Shown: one piece after another, positions 30,879 through 40,064 of the stretch
How the letters are laid out: every line of letters begins with the position of its first letter
Position numbering within the stretch: the first letter of the stretch is position 1
Assembly (NCBI GenBank): GCA_030429445.1
Contig: JAUIFG010000009.1
Location: 1-42,971 of the forward strand
Reading direction: 5' to 3'
Source of the DNA: a bacterium
Lineage (GTDB): Bacteria > Patescibacteriota > Saccharimonadia > Saccharimonadales > Saccharimonadaceae
Length of the DNA: 42,971 bases
The notes under the pieces: model-generated
The model's database searches: none
Seen by the model: the letters and a program-made list of their open reading frames with translations, nothing else
What the model was told of the DNA's origin: nothing
Translations under genes and position numbers: made by a program

Positions 30879-33413
30879 CTAGAGTTCGCCCCAGTTTTTG
30901 CCAACTGCGACATCAACCTTTAATTTTACGGGTAGTTCTGGTGCTATCGATTCCATCGTGTCTTTTAGCACTTTACTCACCTTTTCAGCATTCTCTTTTG
31001 GACATTCAACGAGTACGCTGTCGTGAATCTGCAAAATCTGCTTGCCCAAATCACCCAGCTCTTTTTCGAGCCTTATCATGGCCAGCTTCATCAAGTCAGC
31101 TTCGGTGCCCTGAATTGGCATATTAGCTGCTTGACGATTAGCAGATTCACGCACCATGTAATTACTGCTGTTAACATCGGGGGTTGGACGTCTGCGTCCA
31201 TAGTACGTTTCGACAAATCCTTCTTTTTTCGCTCGCTCTAACGTATCATCAATGTACTTTCGGATTGGTGCACGCAACTCAAAATATTGCTCGATAAATT
31301 CCTTTGCCTGTGCAAAACTCATGCCCGTATTTTGTGCCAAGGCATGCGGACCCATGCCATACAAAACGCCAAAATTAATCACTTTCGCGTCACGACGCTG
31401 AGTTTTCGTTACTTCATCCATTGATATTCCATACACTTCAGCTGCGGTCTTGGTGTGGATATCGACATCATTGTTAAAGTCATCAATCAATTCTTTGTCA
31501 TGCGCCAACACTGCAGCAAGTCGTAGCTCGAATTGGCTATAATCCGCACCGATTAATACATTTCCTTTTTCGGGTATAAATGCTTCGCGAATACGACGAC
31601 CAAGATCCGTTCGAACCGGAATATTTTGCAGATTTGGATCAGTGCTCGACAGGCGCCCTGTTGCTGCAACATCTTGATTGAATGTTGTATGCAAACGACT
31701 ACTTTCATCTGTCATATCCGGCAGCGTATCAACGTAGGTATTTTTGAGCTTTGCCAGTTCGCGAGTCTGCTCGATAAGCTCGATAATTGGATGTTGGCCG
31801 CGTAACTTATCAAGTGTTTTTTGATCTGTACTATACGCAGTTTTACCTTTTTTAATTCCCGTTGTTGGTAATTGTAACTTTGTAAATAACACTTCAGACA
31901 ACTGTGCCGGGCTTGCTATGTTAAATTCGTGACCCACCATTGTATACATTTTTTGCTCTAACTTCTTGTGCTCATTACCCAGTTCACGACTCATATCAGC
32001 TAATAGTCTTTTGTTAATTTTGATACCACGATGTTCAACTAGAAATAATGTATGTATCAGGGCAAAATCAAATTTGTCAGCAATTTCTGACACTTTTGGT
32101 GTCTCTTTGAAGCTGTCAGTTTGCCAGTCATACACTTGCCACAATCCAGCAATTCGACCCATTTCACTATCAATTTCACTACCAACCAGCGATTCCAGGC
32201 TCCGATCACGCCTTAGCGGATCAATCAAAAACGCTGCCTGACGAATATCATGAATCTGTCCAAAATTAATATCATCAACACCGCAGGAAGCCATGTCATG
32301 ATACAGCTGTTTAATATCGTACGAGACCACTGTCGCAAGTTCTAATGCCCGCCACGTGCTTTTATCGATCTTGTTTGCTGGCGCATGGTATACAAGACCC
32401 CTGCTAGTAGATAACCACGCCTCGTCATCGACTAAATCGAGAACCACTGGACCATTTATCATTAATTGTTTTGGCCAAGGCTCCTCTACCATGTCGGCCG
32501 TTGAATGTTGGTTCACGGCTAATGCATGGGACGGGTTCTCATCTTGCATGTGTTTTGGCAAACGACGCGTGAGTGAGTGGAACTCGAATTTTTCTAGAAC
32601 TTCGGCCACTTTGTTCAAATCTGTGTTGTGAATATCAGCCTCATTCCAATCCAAATCAATCGGAGCATCAGTGAAAATCCGAGCAACTTCTTTGCTCGCA
32701 AATGCAGCATCTTTGTCTTGAACTATGTTATCTTTTTGAGCACCCTTTAGTTCATCAACGTGCTCATAAATGCCTTCCAATGTGCCGTATTGCATGAGTA
32801 GTTTTACCGCCGCAATTGGACCTATTTTGCGAACGCCTGGAATATTGTCACTGGTATCACCCACCAGTGCCTTGTAGTCAACAAATTGTTCTAGTTTCAC
32901 CTTGTACTTCTCAACAAATGCGTCCTCATCATACCGATTCAAATCGGACCCACCTTTTTTGGTGATATATACTTGCGTGTTTGGTGAAATCATCTGCAAC
33001 ATATCATAATCACCAGATACCAAGCATGTTTGTATACCTTTTTTGTCCGCCTGTCCTGCAAATGTGCCCATGATGTCATCGGCTTCGTAATTTTCAAGTT
33101 CATACAGTGGCCAACCAAATGCTTCCAGCAACTCACGGAGTAGCGGTATTTGAGCATTAAAATCAGGTGGAGCTGGTTTGCGTGTTGCCTTATATTGCGG
33201 CAACACTTTTTTTCGTTTAGCAACACTTGTACCCTTGATATCCCATGCAACAGCCACGTAATCAGGATCGAGTTTTTTAATAATTTCTACAGCGATACTG
33301 GCAAAACCGTACACCGCATTCGTCGGTGTACCGTCCCGCAGGCTAAACGGCGGCATAGCAAAATATGCACGATAAAAAACAGACTTGCCATCGATAACAA
33401 CCAAACGCTTCAT
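30879..33413 (-). CDS. polA: DNA polymerase I
   Basis: An 844-residue family A polymerase. The 5'-nuclease domain (1-290) keeps LVVIDGKSVFYRAYFA, NYEADDIMG, SGDYDMLQ and ALVGDTSDNIPGV. The middle domain (about 315-460) lacks the DxE and other metal residues of a proofreading exonuclease, so proofreading is probably absent. The polymerase domain has GADYSQFELRLAA (motif A), RRDAKVINFGVLYGMG (O-helix) and QIHDSVLVE (motif C, D798), where Ser799 replaces the usual Glu. It processes Okazaki fragments and repair gaps. TATAAT ends 9 bases before ATG inside the end of the sigma gene region. Confidence 0.96.
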   Translation of the reverse strand: MKRLVVIDGKSVFYRAYFAMPPFSLRDGTPTNAVYGFASIAVEIIKKLDPDYVAVAWDIKGTSVAKRKKVLPQYKATRKPAPPDFNAQIPLLRELLEAFGWPLYELENYEADDIMGTFAGQADKKGIQTCLVSGDYDMLQMISPNTQVYITKKGGSDLNRYDEDAFVEKYKVKLEQFVDYKALVGDTSDNIPGVRKIGPIAAVKLLMQYGTLEGIYEHVDELKGAQKDNIVQDKDAAFASKEVARIFTDAPIDLDWNEADIHNTDLNKVAEVLEKFEFHSLTRRLPKHMQDENPSHALAVNQHSTADMVEEPWPKQLMINGPVVLDLVDDEAWLSTSRGLVYHAPANKIDKSTWRALELATVVSYDIKQLYHDMASCGVDDINFGQIHDIRQAAFLIDPLRRDRSLESLVGSEIDSEMGRIAGLWQVYDWQTDSFKETPKVSEIADKFDFALIHTLFLVEHRGIKINKRLLADMSRELGNEHKKLEQKMYTMVGHEFNIASPAQLSEVLFTKLQLPTTGIKKGKTAYSTDQKTLDKLRGQHPIIELIEQTRELAKLKNTYVDTLPDMTDESSRLHTTFNQDVAATGRLSSTDPNLQNIPVRTDLGRRIREAFIPEKGNVLIGADYSQFELRLAAVLAHDKELIDDFNNDVDIHTKTAAEVYGISMDEVTKTQRRDAKVINFGVLYGMGPHALAQNTGMSFAQAKEFIEQYFELRAPIRKYIDDTLERAKKEGFVETYYGRRRPTPDVNSSNYMVRESANRQAANMPIQGTEADLMKLAMIRLEKELGDLGKQILQIHDSVLVECPKENAEKVSKVLKDTMESIAPELPVKLKVDVAVGKNWGEL

Positions 33414-33422
33414 ACTCTACGT

Positions 33423-33428
33423 ATTATA
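33423..33428 (-). promoter_or_regulatory. -10 box upstream of polA
   Basis: Minus strand TATAAT between the sigma-factor stop and polA, ending 9 bases before ATG 33413. No Shine-Dalgarno is seen. Confidence 0.5.
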
Positions 33429-33430
33429 AC

Positions 33431-34768
33431 TTATTGTTGTTCGTACAAGTCTCGAAGCGTATCGTTCTGACTCATCATGTCGACTGCAATATCTCGTGCC
33501 AAGCCTACGGCACCCCTTCCGATGCCAAGTATTTCCGCAGCCTCTGTTATCACTTTTTGTTTACCGTCATCAATGCCATAAAGCACAGTAACAACCTCAT
33601 GCACAGTCTTTTTCTCGCCTTTTCGCTTAAATCCTTCAAGCTTTTTCATCTCATCACGCAAAGATAGACGCAGTGCCTCTTTTGAGTCTTGCACGACCAC
33701 CATATCTTCGATTAAAAGTTCGTCCTTATCAGATAGTAAATCACTCATTGGTGCATTAGAATCTTCATTAACTGTCTGTTCAAGGCTCAACGGATGACGC
33801 GAATGATTGTTGAGCAGGTCGCTAACATGCTTGGCATCCAGACCTGACGCCCGAGCAAGCTCTTCAATCGATGGGTTCTCGTTGCTTTCCCTCTCAAAAT
33901 CAGCCTTTCGAGACAAAACTCTTCGCAAATTTGTATTGTCATGCTTGGTAATGGCAATCGTCCGTGATTGCATGGGTATCGCTGTCTGTATAAATTGCTT
34001 AATCCACCGCGTTGCATACACGCTAAATTTTATACCGAGTGTGTAATCGAATTTTTCGATTGCATGACAGAGACCTAGATTTCCCTCTTGGATAATGTCC
34101 ATCAATGGTAATCCGTGACCTGTGTATTTTCTTGCGATTGATACAACAAGACGAAGATTCGCTTCATAATAGTGATCAAAAGCATCTTTGCCAGCAAGCG
34201 CCAACTCAGCAAAATTACGACGATCTTCTGCAGATAAATCATCACCTTTATTTGCCTTGCCCCCCTCTAATCGATGTCCTGCATAAAGTCCTGCCTCGAT
34301 TGTCTTTGCCAACTCTACTTCCTCTTCAGCAGTTAACAATTTGACCCTACCAATGTGCTGTAGATACATACGTACCGTGTCATCTTCGTCATACGGCAAC
34401 ACATTATTCTTTTTACCATAACGCCATTCGCCCAGACTGACTCGCGCCAATCGACGATCACGTGAAGGTACTTCCCAGTCACGCAAGGTAGCTTGTTCTG
34501 GCTCTACAAACGAGCCATCATTATGAATCGAAAGTTTATATGTATTCAATGCCCAAAGAGCCTTGCGTAGACCCTGATGATGCAATGTTGGCTGCAACTG
34601 TAGTGATTGGGGAGAGACTTCCGATGAAGATTCGTGTAGAGTCATCGCATTTTGTGCAACTAGTTCAGGTTTTGAGAATCCGGCACCCTCAGCAACTGCC
34701 TCTAGCCTTTTGAGTTGCAAAGAGTTTACTTCGTCAGTAAATTGTTGGATTGTTTCACCTTTGTTCAC
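33431..34768 (-). CDS. Divergent sigma-70-family factor with altered region 4.2
   Basis: A 445-residue sigma-70 relative. An N-terminal extension of about 125 residues has no known domain. Region 1.2 is at 129-157 (DDTVRMYLQHIGRVKLL). Region 2 (200-275) keeps NLRLVVSIARKYTGHGLPLMDIIQEGNLGL and FSVYATRWIKQFIQTAI, so core and -10 binding are likely. Region 3 is recognisable (PSIEELARASGL). Region 4.2 is reshaped: the -35 recognition helix reads GIGRGAVGLARDIAV instead of [14 protein letters not shown]. It starts with GTG; GGAG lies 8 bases upstream and an extended -10 precedes it. Housekeeping RpoD is encoded next to it, so this is a second sigma factor. Confidence 0.9.
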   Translation of the reverse strand: MNKGETIQQFTDEVNSLQLKRLEAVAEGAGFSKPELVAQNAMTLHESSSEVSPQSLQLQPTLHHQGLRKALWALNTYKLSIHNDGSFVEPEQATLRDWEVPSRDRRLARVSLGEWRYGKKNNVLPYDEDDTVRMYLQHIGRVKLLTAEEEVELAKTIEAGLYAGHRLEGGKANKGDDLSAEDRRNFAELALAGKDAFDHYYEANLRLVVSIARKYTGHGLPLMDIIQEGNLGLCHAIEKFDYTLGIKFSVYATRWIKQFIQTAIPMQSRTIAITKHDNTNLRRVLSRKADFERESNENPSIEELARASGLDAKHVSDLLNNHSRHPLSLEQTVNEDSNAPMSDLLSDKDELLIEDMVVVQDSKEALRLSLRDEMKKLEGFKRKGEKKTVHEVVTVLYGIDDGKQKVITEAAEILGIGRGAVGLARDIAVDMMSQNDTLRDLYEQQ

Positions 34769-34795
34769 AAATACGTCTCCAATAGTATTTTGACT

Positions 34796-34804
34796 ATTAT
34801 ATCA
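34796..34804 (-). promoter_or_regulatory. Extended -10 promoter of the divergent sigma gene
   Basis: Minus strand TGATATAAT. The leader is about 20 bases and carries GGAG before the GTG start. Confidence 0.55.
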
Positions 34805-34921
34805 TAATATATACCCAAAAGCAAAGTATTTACGATAACTCAATCTATAAACCGGGTAAACAACCAGTATCGCTACTACAATCATCAGCCTTCTGCGAGC
34901 ATAATTATATCGTCCCCCATC

Positions 34922-34930
34922 TGATATAAT
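34922..34930 (+). promoter_or_regulatory. Extended -10 for leaderless kinase gene
   Basis: TGATATAAT ends 7 bases before ATG 34938. The upstream in-frame ATG (34929) is made from the end of this box. Confidence 0.6.
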
Positions 34931-34937
34931 GGAATCT

Positions 34938-35513
34938 ATGTCAGACCAAAATATAAAAATCGTTGCCCTCGTTGGACTAACCGGCAGCGGCAAAAGTACA
35001 GCCGTAAAATACTTGACCGACAAGGGATATCCGAAAGTTTATTTCGGTGGGATTGTACTTGATGAGGTCAAAAAACGTGGCCTAGAATTAACCCAAGAAA
35101 ACGAACAACCTATCCGCGAAGAACTACGCGAAAAAGAAGGTAAGGATTTCATTGCTAATCGTATTATCAAGCAAATTCATGATCTTGTAGGCGCTGGACA
35201 GCATCGTATTGTCGCAGATGGCTTATACACTTGGACGGAATATAAAGTACTCAAAAAAGAGTTTTCCAACGAACTCACCGTCGTTGCTATTGTCTCGCCG
35301 AAACATCTTCGTAAACGTCATATGGCCCAACGACCAGTTCGACCCCTCAATTCGACAGAGGTAGATCAGCGGGATTGGGCGGAAATTGAAAACATCGAAA
35401 AAGGTGGCCCTATCGCTATTGCCGATTACTATATTCACAACGACAGTGATTTAGATCACTTTGACAAGCAAATTGACGCCGTACTAAACGATATTGAGTT
35501 CTATAACAAATAA
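34938..35513 (+). CDS. P-loop NMP-kinase-like protein (dephospho-CoA kinase-like)
   Basis: From ATG 34938 the protein has 191 residues. The P-loop is VGLTGSGKST (about 13-21), then YFGGIVLDEVKKRG, REELREKEGKDFIANRI and VADGLYTWTEYKVLK, a pattern seen in dephospho-CoA kinase and related AAA_17/AAA_18 kinases. A lid segment RKRHMAQRPVRP has the expected arginines. The last step of CoA synthesis is one possible role, but substrate cannot be fixed by sequence reading alone. It lies between two sigma genes on the opposite strand. Confidence 0.82.
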   Translation: MSDQNIKIVALVGLTGSGKSTAVKYLTDKGYPKVYFGGIVLDEVKKRGLELTQENEQPIREELREKEGKDFIANRIIKQIHDLVGAGQHRIVADGLYTWTEYKVLKKEFSNELTVVAIVSPKHLRKRHMAQRPVRPLNSTEVDQRDWAEIENIEKGGPIAIADYYIHNDSDLDHFDKQIDAVLNDIEFYNK

Positions 35514-35519
35514 ATTTAT

Positions 35520-36641
35520 CTAGCCAAGATATTCGTGTAGTTTCTTTGAGTCTTTGTGTTTACGTAATTTTGCCAATGCTTTTGCTTCAATTTGGCGAAT
35601 ACGTTCACGGGTAACTGCAAATTCTTGTCCGACTTCTTCGAGCGTATGAGATTTGCCGTTCTCTAAACCAAAACGCATCTTGATGATTTTTTGCTCGCGA
35701 TCGCTTAGTGTCGAAAGTATTGCCTGAACCTGCTCTTTTAGTAACTGGTTTGCAGCCGATTCCTCTGGCGTTGCTCCATCTTCATCCTCGATGAAATCAC
35801 CCAATACACTATCTTCATCATCACCATCACGGCCAACACCAGCGTCAAGTGACGTAATATCTTGCTTGATCTTGATAACATATTCAACCTTTTGAGGTTC
35901 CATTTCCAACTCTTTGGCAAGCTCTTCTATTGTCGGCTCTCGATTGAGCTCTTGCGTCATACGACGTTGCGTACGAAGTAACTTATTGATCGTTTCAACC
36001 ATGTGAACTGGGATACGGATTGTCCGTGCTTGGTCTGCAATTGCCCGAGTAATTGCCTGACGAATCCACCACGTTGCATAGGTACTGAACTTGAATCCTT
36101 TGTCAGGGTCAAACTTTTCGACAGCACGCAGCAAGCCAGTGTTACCTTCTTGAATCAAGTCGAGAAAATCGAGTCCCCGTCCACTGTATCGCTTTGCAAT
36201 CGATACAACCAAACGCATATTTGCCTCTGCCATCTTATCTTTTGGCTTACTCAATTTTGCTGCTTTTGCTACAAGACCTCTTCGTTCTGTAATTTTTTGC
36301 TTTGTGAGTTTTTCAGAATCCGTATCATCAATTTCTGCAATCTTTGCCTGCATTTCCTCTAGTTCATCTCTATTGGCTACAATTTGCTGAGCTAGAGCTA
36401 ATTCTTCTTCGGAATTAAGCAATGAAATCTTACCGATCTCACGAAGATACAAACGAACACTATCATCACTAATATCATCAAGATATTGATTATTATTCAG
36501 CGTCTCTTCGTCAACTTCTTCTTCTTCGGCAAGTTCATCTAACTCTGGCTCGGCAATATCATTCAAGCTTTTGCTATCACGAGCACTCGCATCTGTTTTT
36601 TGATCATTATCGAGTTGTATGTCATCTTCATTATCAGGCAT
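35520..36641 (-). CDS. rpoD: Housekeeping RNA polymerase sigma factor RpoD (sigma-70)
   Basis: A 373-residue primary sigma. An acidic N-terminus (1-60) replaces region 1.1; region 1.2 has [17 protein letters not shown]; region 2 has [27 protein letters not shown] and [20 protein letters not shown]; region 3 has RTIRIPVHM and [13 protein letters not shown]; region 4.2 has the intact helix-turn-helix [27 protein letters not shown]. It directs recognition of TATAAT and TTGACA-type promoters. Its ATG shares one base with the dnaG stop (TAATG), so the dnaG-rpoD pair is coupled, as in the classic macromolecular synthesis operon (without rpsU). Confidence 0.97.
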   Translation of the reverse strand: MPDNEDDIQLDNDQKTDASARDSKSLNDIAEPELDELAEEEEVDEETLNNNQYLDDISDDSVRLYLREIGKISLLNSEEELALAQQIVANRDELEEMQAKIAEIDDTDSEKLTKQKITERRGLVAKAAKLSKPKDKMAEANMRLVVSIAKRYSGRGLDFLDLIQEGNTGLLRAVEKFDPDKGFKFSTYATWWIRQAITRAIADQARTIRIPVHMVETINKLLRTQRRMTQELNREPTIEELAKELEMEPQKVEYVIKIKQDITSLDAGVGRDGDDEDSVLGDFIEDEDGATPEESAANQLLKEQVQAILSTLSDREQKIIKMRFGLENGKSHTLEEVGQEFAVTRERIRQIEAKALAKLRKHKDSKKLHEYLG

Positions 36642-38383
36642 TATTTTTCCCCTTTTATTAATTGGTTTAGTTGGCGCAAGTACTCATCAGCCTTGGAGTC
36701 GTCGCCCTTTTCTCTTGCTAATGCTTCTTGTTGTAACAATTTTTCTTTGGTATTCGTTTTTTTGAAATTTGCCTGTAGTAAACTCAGTTTGTCAGTGGCC
36801 GAAGCGATACGATTATCACTATTCCATGCCACATTATCCACATCGGGATGCAATAACAACATTGTCACATACTTCTCGTACTGCTGCAAGCTTGAGGGCA
36901 TTATACTCACCTCTTTTCCCGCATGTTCAGTGATATATTTGGCAACTGCCCTACGATCTTCGTTCTGAAAAATTTCGATATCAATGCCCTCGAATAATTT
37001 TTGCACTCTGGTATCAATCAGAGCGATCGCCAATAATGTATCTTGGTTACGATCGTGCGATCTCTCGGCTTTCTCGACAGTTTGTCTGACATTTTTTAGT
37101 TGCTTTTGATCGGATGTCGATTCTGATTGCAGTTTCTTGCTAATTGCGCCGCGCGTTGAATCTACCATCTTTGCAATTATCGACATATAGTGATCTTGTT
37201 CGACAGGATCAGCTAATGACTTGATAACACTCAATGCAGCGGAGGTAAATGCACGCTTACCCGCAGCCGACTCTAAATCTTCACGATGCGCAAACTGTGC
37301 AATAACCCAATCGACAACTGGTTCAGACGAATTAATTGCACGTTCCCACAACTTTGGATCCTGTTGAATTAATTCGTCAGGATCTTTCATATCTTTTGGC
37401 AATGAAATAATCGATAAATCGACGCCGACCGTTTGACCGATAGGAATCGAGCGTTCTGTTGCTGCTAATCCAGCCTTGTCGCCATCAAAAGCTAATCGAA
37501 CATGGTCAGAAAGGCGTGATAAAGCCCGCAAATGATGCTCAGTCATTGCCGTTCCTGCACTCGCAACAACTTGTTTAATACCCGCTTGATGACTACTAAC
37601 AACGTCTAGATTCCCTTCAACAACCACCGCATAGTCAGCCTTTCGAATCGCATCCTTTGCCTGAGATAAACCAAACACATGACGACTCTTGTCATACAGT
37701 AACGTCTGTGGTGTATTCAAATATTTTGGCGCTGAAGGGTCATCAGTAATAATTCGCCCCGTAAAGCCAATCACTTGTCCCGACCCATCCATCAACGGCA
37801 CCATCATGCGACCACGGAATAAATCACCTCCGTATCGATTAATCAAACCAGCGTCCTTTAATTCCTTTTCGGAATAGCCTTTCTTTTTCAAAAATCCCGT
37901 CAATGCATCACCGCTATCAGGCGCATACCCAATTCGAAAATCCTGAACAACAGCTTTGTTCATGCCGCGTTTTTTAAAAATATATTCCTGCGCTCGTGGA
38001 TTACTAAGGAGACTTTTTTGATAATACACAGCCGCTAAATCACTCACCATGAACAACCTCTTTTTGTGGCGAGCAAGCTCCTGCGACCCACTCCCCTGAT
38101 ACATGGACAAATCAACACCACTACGCCGAGCCAAAAGCTCCAAAGCCTGGCGAAAATCCATACCTTCAACTTCCATTACAAAACTAAAAATGTCACCACC
38201 TTTGCCTGAACTAAAGTCATGCCAGATGTGTTTATCAGGACTAACGATGAAACTCGGTGTCTTTTCGCCAGAAAAAGGGCTGAGACCTTTGAAATTACGT
38301 CCGGCACGCTTCAATTGGACATACTCACCAATAACATCCTCGATGTTCAATCTGGCACGTACTTCTTCTTTGGCGTCCTGCAT
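36641..38383 (-). CDS. dnaG: DNA primase DnaG without zinc-finger cysteines
   Basis: A 580-residue primase. The N-terminal CHC2 fold is recognisable ([19 protein letters not shown] and [15 protein letters not shown]), but the four zinc ligands are replaced: S35, S38, D56 and S59 stand where Cys, His, Cys and Cys normally are. The TOPRIM catalytic domain is intact ([10 protein letters not shown], then [10 protein letters not shown]) with the RNA polymerase basic region upstream. A C-terminal helicase-binding-like domain follows. It makes RNA primers for replication. GGAG lies 5 bases before ATG; extended -10 TGATACAAT is at 38409-38417. Confidence 0.95.
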   Translation of the reverse strand: MQDAKEEVRARLNIEDVIGEYVQLKRAGRNFKGLSPFSGEKTPSFIVSPDKHIWHDFSSGKGGDIFSFVMEVEGMDFRQALELLARRSGVDLSMYQGSGSQELARHKKRLFMVSDLAAVYYQKSLLSNPRAQEYIFKKRGMNKAVVQDFRIGYAPDSGDALTGFLKKKGYSEKELKDAGLINRYGGDLFRGRMMVPLMDGSGQVIGFTGRIITDDPSAPKYLNTPQTLLYDKSRHVFGLSQAKDAIRKADYAVVVEGNLDVVSSHQAGIKQVVASAGTAMTEHHLRALSRLSDHVRLAFDGDKAGLAATERSIPIGQTVGVDLSIISLPKDMKDPDELIQQDPKLWERAINSSEPVVDWVIAQFAHREDLESAAGKRAFTSAALSVIKSLADPVEQDHYMSIIAKMVDSTRGAISKKLQSESTSDQKQLKNVRQTVEKAERSHDRNQDTLLAIALIDTRVQKLFEGIDIEIFQNEDRRAVAKYITEHAGKEVSIMPSSLQQYEKYVTMLLLHPDVDNVAWNSDNRIASATDKLSLLQANFKKTNTKEKLLQQEALAREKGDDSKADEYLRQLNQLIKGEK

Positions 38384-38408
38384 TTTTACTCCACTACTAT
38401 CTATCTGT

Positions 38409-38417
38409 ATTGTATCA
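38409..38417 (-). promoter_or_regulatory. Extended -10 promoter of dnaG-rpoD
   Basis: Minus strand TGATACAAT. The leader is about 20 bases with GGAG. It overlaps the divergent promoter region of the 38459 gene. Confidence 0.5.
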
Positions 38418-38420
38418 CTC

Positions 38421-38449
38421 TTTACCTCTGTAAGAGTTTATGCTTAAAT
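38421..38449 (+). promoter_or_regulatory. Promoter of the proline-rich membrane protein gene
   Basis: TTTACC, 17-base spacer ending TGC, TTAAAT (extended -10). It ends 9 bases before ATG 38459. No ribosome site. Confidence 0.5.
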
Positions 38450-38458
38450 AAAACAAAC

Positions 38459-39160
38459 ATGGATCCAAACCAACAACCAGATCAAACTCCGATACCGCCC
38501 CAGCAGCCCGCTCAGGCACCTCCTCCGCCACCTCCTCAACAAGAGCCGCGGTATAGCACTGGTACATCATCATATGATCCAAACTATTTAGACTCTATTG
38601 CAGCTGCACCACCGGCACAGAAGTTTTTCAGTGGTTCATTTGGCAAAATATTCTTTGTCATGATTGGCCTCTTTGTACTCGCCGTCAGCCTCATTGTCGC
38701 TTTTCAAGGCGGCGACAACACCGCAACCCTACAACAAGTTGCGGTACGCCTAGATGACATGTCTCGCACTACAAATACAGTCCAAAAAAACCTCACCAGT
38801 AATAATCTCAAGGAAATCAACACCAAGTTCAAAGTTTGGATAGATAACACCGAACGTGATGCAGAAGGATTGCTAAAACTAGGTGGTGTCAAAAAGACGG
38901 ATTACAGTAAAGATATGATACGGTCCGAAGAGGCTCTCATGAAAGACTTAGACGCCAAATTCGAGGATGCACGCCTAAGCGTTCGCCTCCATCGTGTCTA
39001 TTCAACTACGATGACTCTCGAAATAGAAAAACTCATCAGCCTATTTACAAAACTATCCAAAAATCCATCGAGTAAAATACAAGAATTCGCGACAAATGCC
39101 ACAAAAAACGTTGAACCAATCAAAAAAGAATTCAGTGAATACGTAGACGACGGTAATTAG
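38459..39160 (+). CDS. Hypothetical single-pass membrane protein with proline-rich N-terminus
   Basis: From ATG 38459 it has 233 residues. Residues 1-35 are Pro/Gln-rich, with six prolines in a row. One membrane helix (about 63-84, KIFFVMIGLFVLAVSLIVAF) is followed by a long helical, probably coiled-coil domain (LDDMSRTTNTVQKNLTSNNLKEINTKFKVW...). The cytoplasmic proline tail and external helical part suggest a cell-envelope role, but no family is recognised. The frame extends upstream to 38219 over dnaG; the start is set by composition and the -10. Its stop overlaps the MmcQ gene stop on the other strand by 4 bases. Confidence 0.78.
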   Translation: MDPNQQPDQTPIPPQQPAQAPPPPPPQQEPRYSTGTSSYDPNYLDSIAAAPPAQKFFSGSFGKIFFVMIGLFVLAVSLIVAFQGGDNTATLQQVAVRLDDMSRTTNTVQKNLTSNNLKEINTKFKVWIDNTERDAEGLLKLGGVKKTDYSKDMIRSEEALMKDLDAKFEDARLSVRLHRVYSTTMTLEIEKLISLFTKLSKNPSSKIQEFATNATKNVEPIKKEFSEYVDDGN

Positions 39161-39492
39161 TCACTACCAGCAATGAGCTCATAACTATGTCGAGCTAAGT
39201 CGAATATCTCATCATTGGTCAATTGACCACTGCAAATAATCGTATTCCAGTGTTTTTTGTTCAAGTGATATCCCGGTAAAACCGTTTCGTATTTCTCTCG
39301 TAAATGCTCGGCTAGTTTTGGCTCACACTTTAGACTCACTCGCATTGGGTCGCTCTTTTCGGCAACAATCGCCACTATCTTACCCTCTGGTTTATTACCA
39401 TATTTATATACAGCAGCTTCATCTCCAAATGGATAATCCAACCAAACTTTTGGTAATTGCAACAGAAAGTCTTCGATTTCTTTATGCTGCAT
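39157..39492 (-). CDS. MmcQ/YjbR family protein
   Basis: A 111-residue protein of the YjbR/MmcQ family (CyaY-like DNA-binding fold). Typical parts are FGDEAAVYKYGNKPEGKIVAIV, SLKCEPKLAEHLREKYETVLPGYHLNKKHWNTI and a C-terminal DLARHSYELI helix. The fold suggests DNA binding, though the role of the family is not established. It starts directly after the orn stop (TAAATG), so it is co-transcribed with orn. Confidence 0.9.
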   Translation of the reverse strand: MQHKEIEDFLLQLPKVWLDYPFGDEAAVYKYGNKPEGKIVAIVAEKSDPMRVSLKCEPKLAEHLREKYETVLPGYHLNKKHWNTIICSGQLTNDEIFDLARHSYELIAGSD

Positions 39493-40041
39493 TTATACTC
39501 TCACTTTACCCAAATAGTATTTTAATTCCATGATACTACCGCGAATATCATCGAGAGCACGATGCTCCTCTGGTTTGGCAAATCGTTTGTCGTATTTACC
39601 GTCAAAAACCACCTTCCAGGCACTTACGTCCAACATACGATAGTGTAATCGCTTGCTCAGTCGCGTCCATTCATTATCAATAAACTTTCTGTCTTGATGA
39701 ATCGAATTACCCGCCAATAGCACCGTGTCATCCTCGTCAAAATGCTCATCAATAAATTCCAATAATTCGTTTTCTATTACTCGCCCATTCTTTGCAGCAT
39801 CTGAATTATTTTGTGCGACCAATGCATCTCGGACCGATGGGAATTTATCCCAAAAATCCTTACCCACTTTCATGCGTTTTTCAACTAATTTTGGACCGAC
39901 TTGCTTTGCTGCCTCGTATACCGCAATCTCTTTGAAATCCCAATCGGTTGCGATAACTGCGACTTCTAAAATTCTATCCTCAACTGGATCAAGACCTGTC
40001 ATTTCTAGATCCATCCAGAGTAATTTTGCCTTCTTTGCCAT
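39493..40041 (-). CDS. orn: Oligoribonuclease (DEDDh 3'-5' exonuclease)
   Basis: A 182-residue Orn that degrades 2-5 nt RNAs left by PNPase and RNase J. DEDDh residues are visible: WMDLEMTGLDP (D, E), GNSIHQDRKFID (D), and EEHRALDDIRGSI (H, D). Length and motifs match the proteobacterial and actinobacterial family. TATACT ends 6 bases before ATG with no ribosome site. The next gene on the other strand starts 23 bases away. Confidence 0.97.
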   Translation of the reverse strand: MAKKAKLLWMDLEMTGLDPVEDRILEVAVIATDWDFKEIAVYEAAKQVGPKLVEKRMKVGKDFWDKFPSVRDALVAQNNSDAAKNGRVIENELLEFIDEHFDEDDTVLLAGNSIHQDRKFIDNEWTRLSKRLHYRMLDVSAWKVVFDGKYDKRFAKPEEHRALDDIRGSIMELKYYLGKVRV

Positions 40042-40064
40042 ATAAATAGTATAAACTATTAGCT
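40042..40064. promoter_or_regulatory. 23-bp divergent leaderless promoter (orn / M15 gene)
   Basis: AGTATAAACT (40048-40058 with the overlap) contains TATACT reading left, ending 6 bases from orn ATG, and TAAACT (40053-40058) reading right, ending 6 bases from ATG 40065. TATAAA (40050-40055) is an alternative right box. Same length and core as the truB/PIG-L gap. Confidence 0.55.

Noticed and set aside
38219-38458. N-terminal extension of the 38459 protein
   Set aside because: It is antisense to the well-conserved start of dnaG, and a promoter lies just before ATG 38459.
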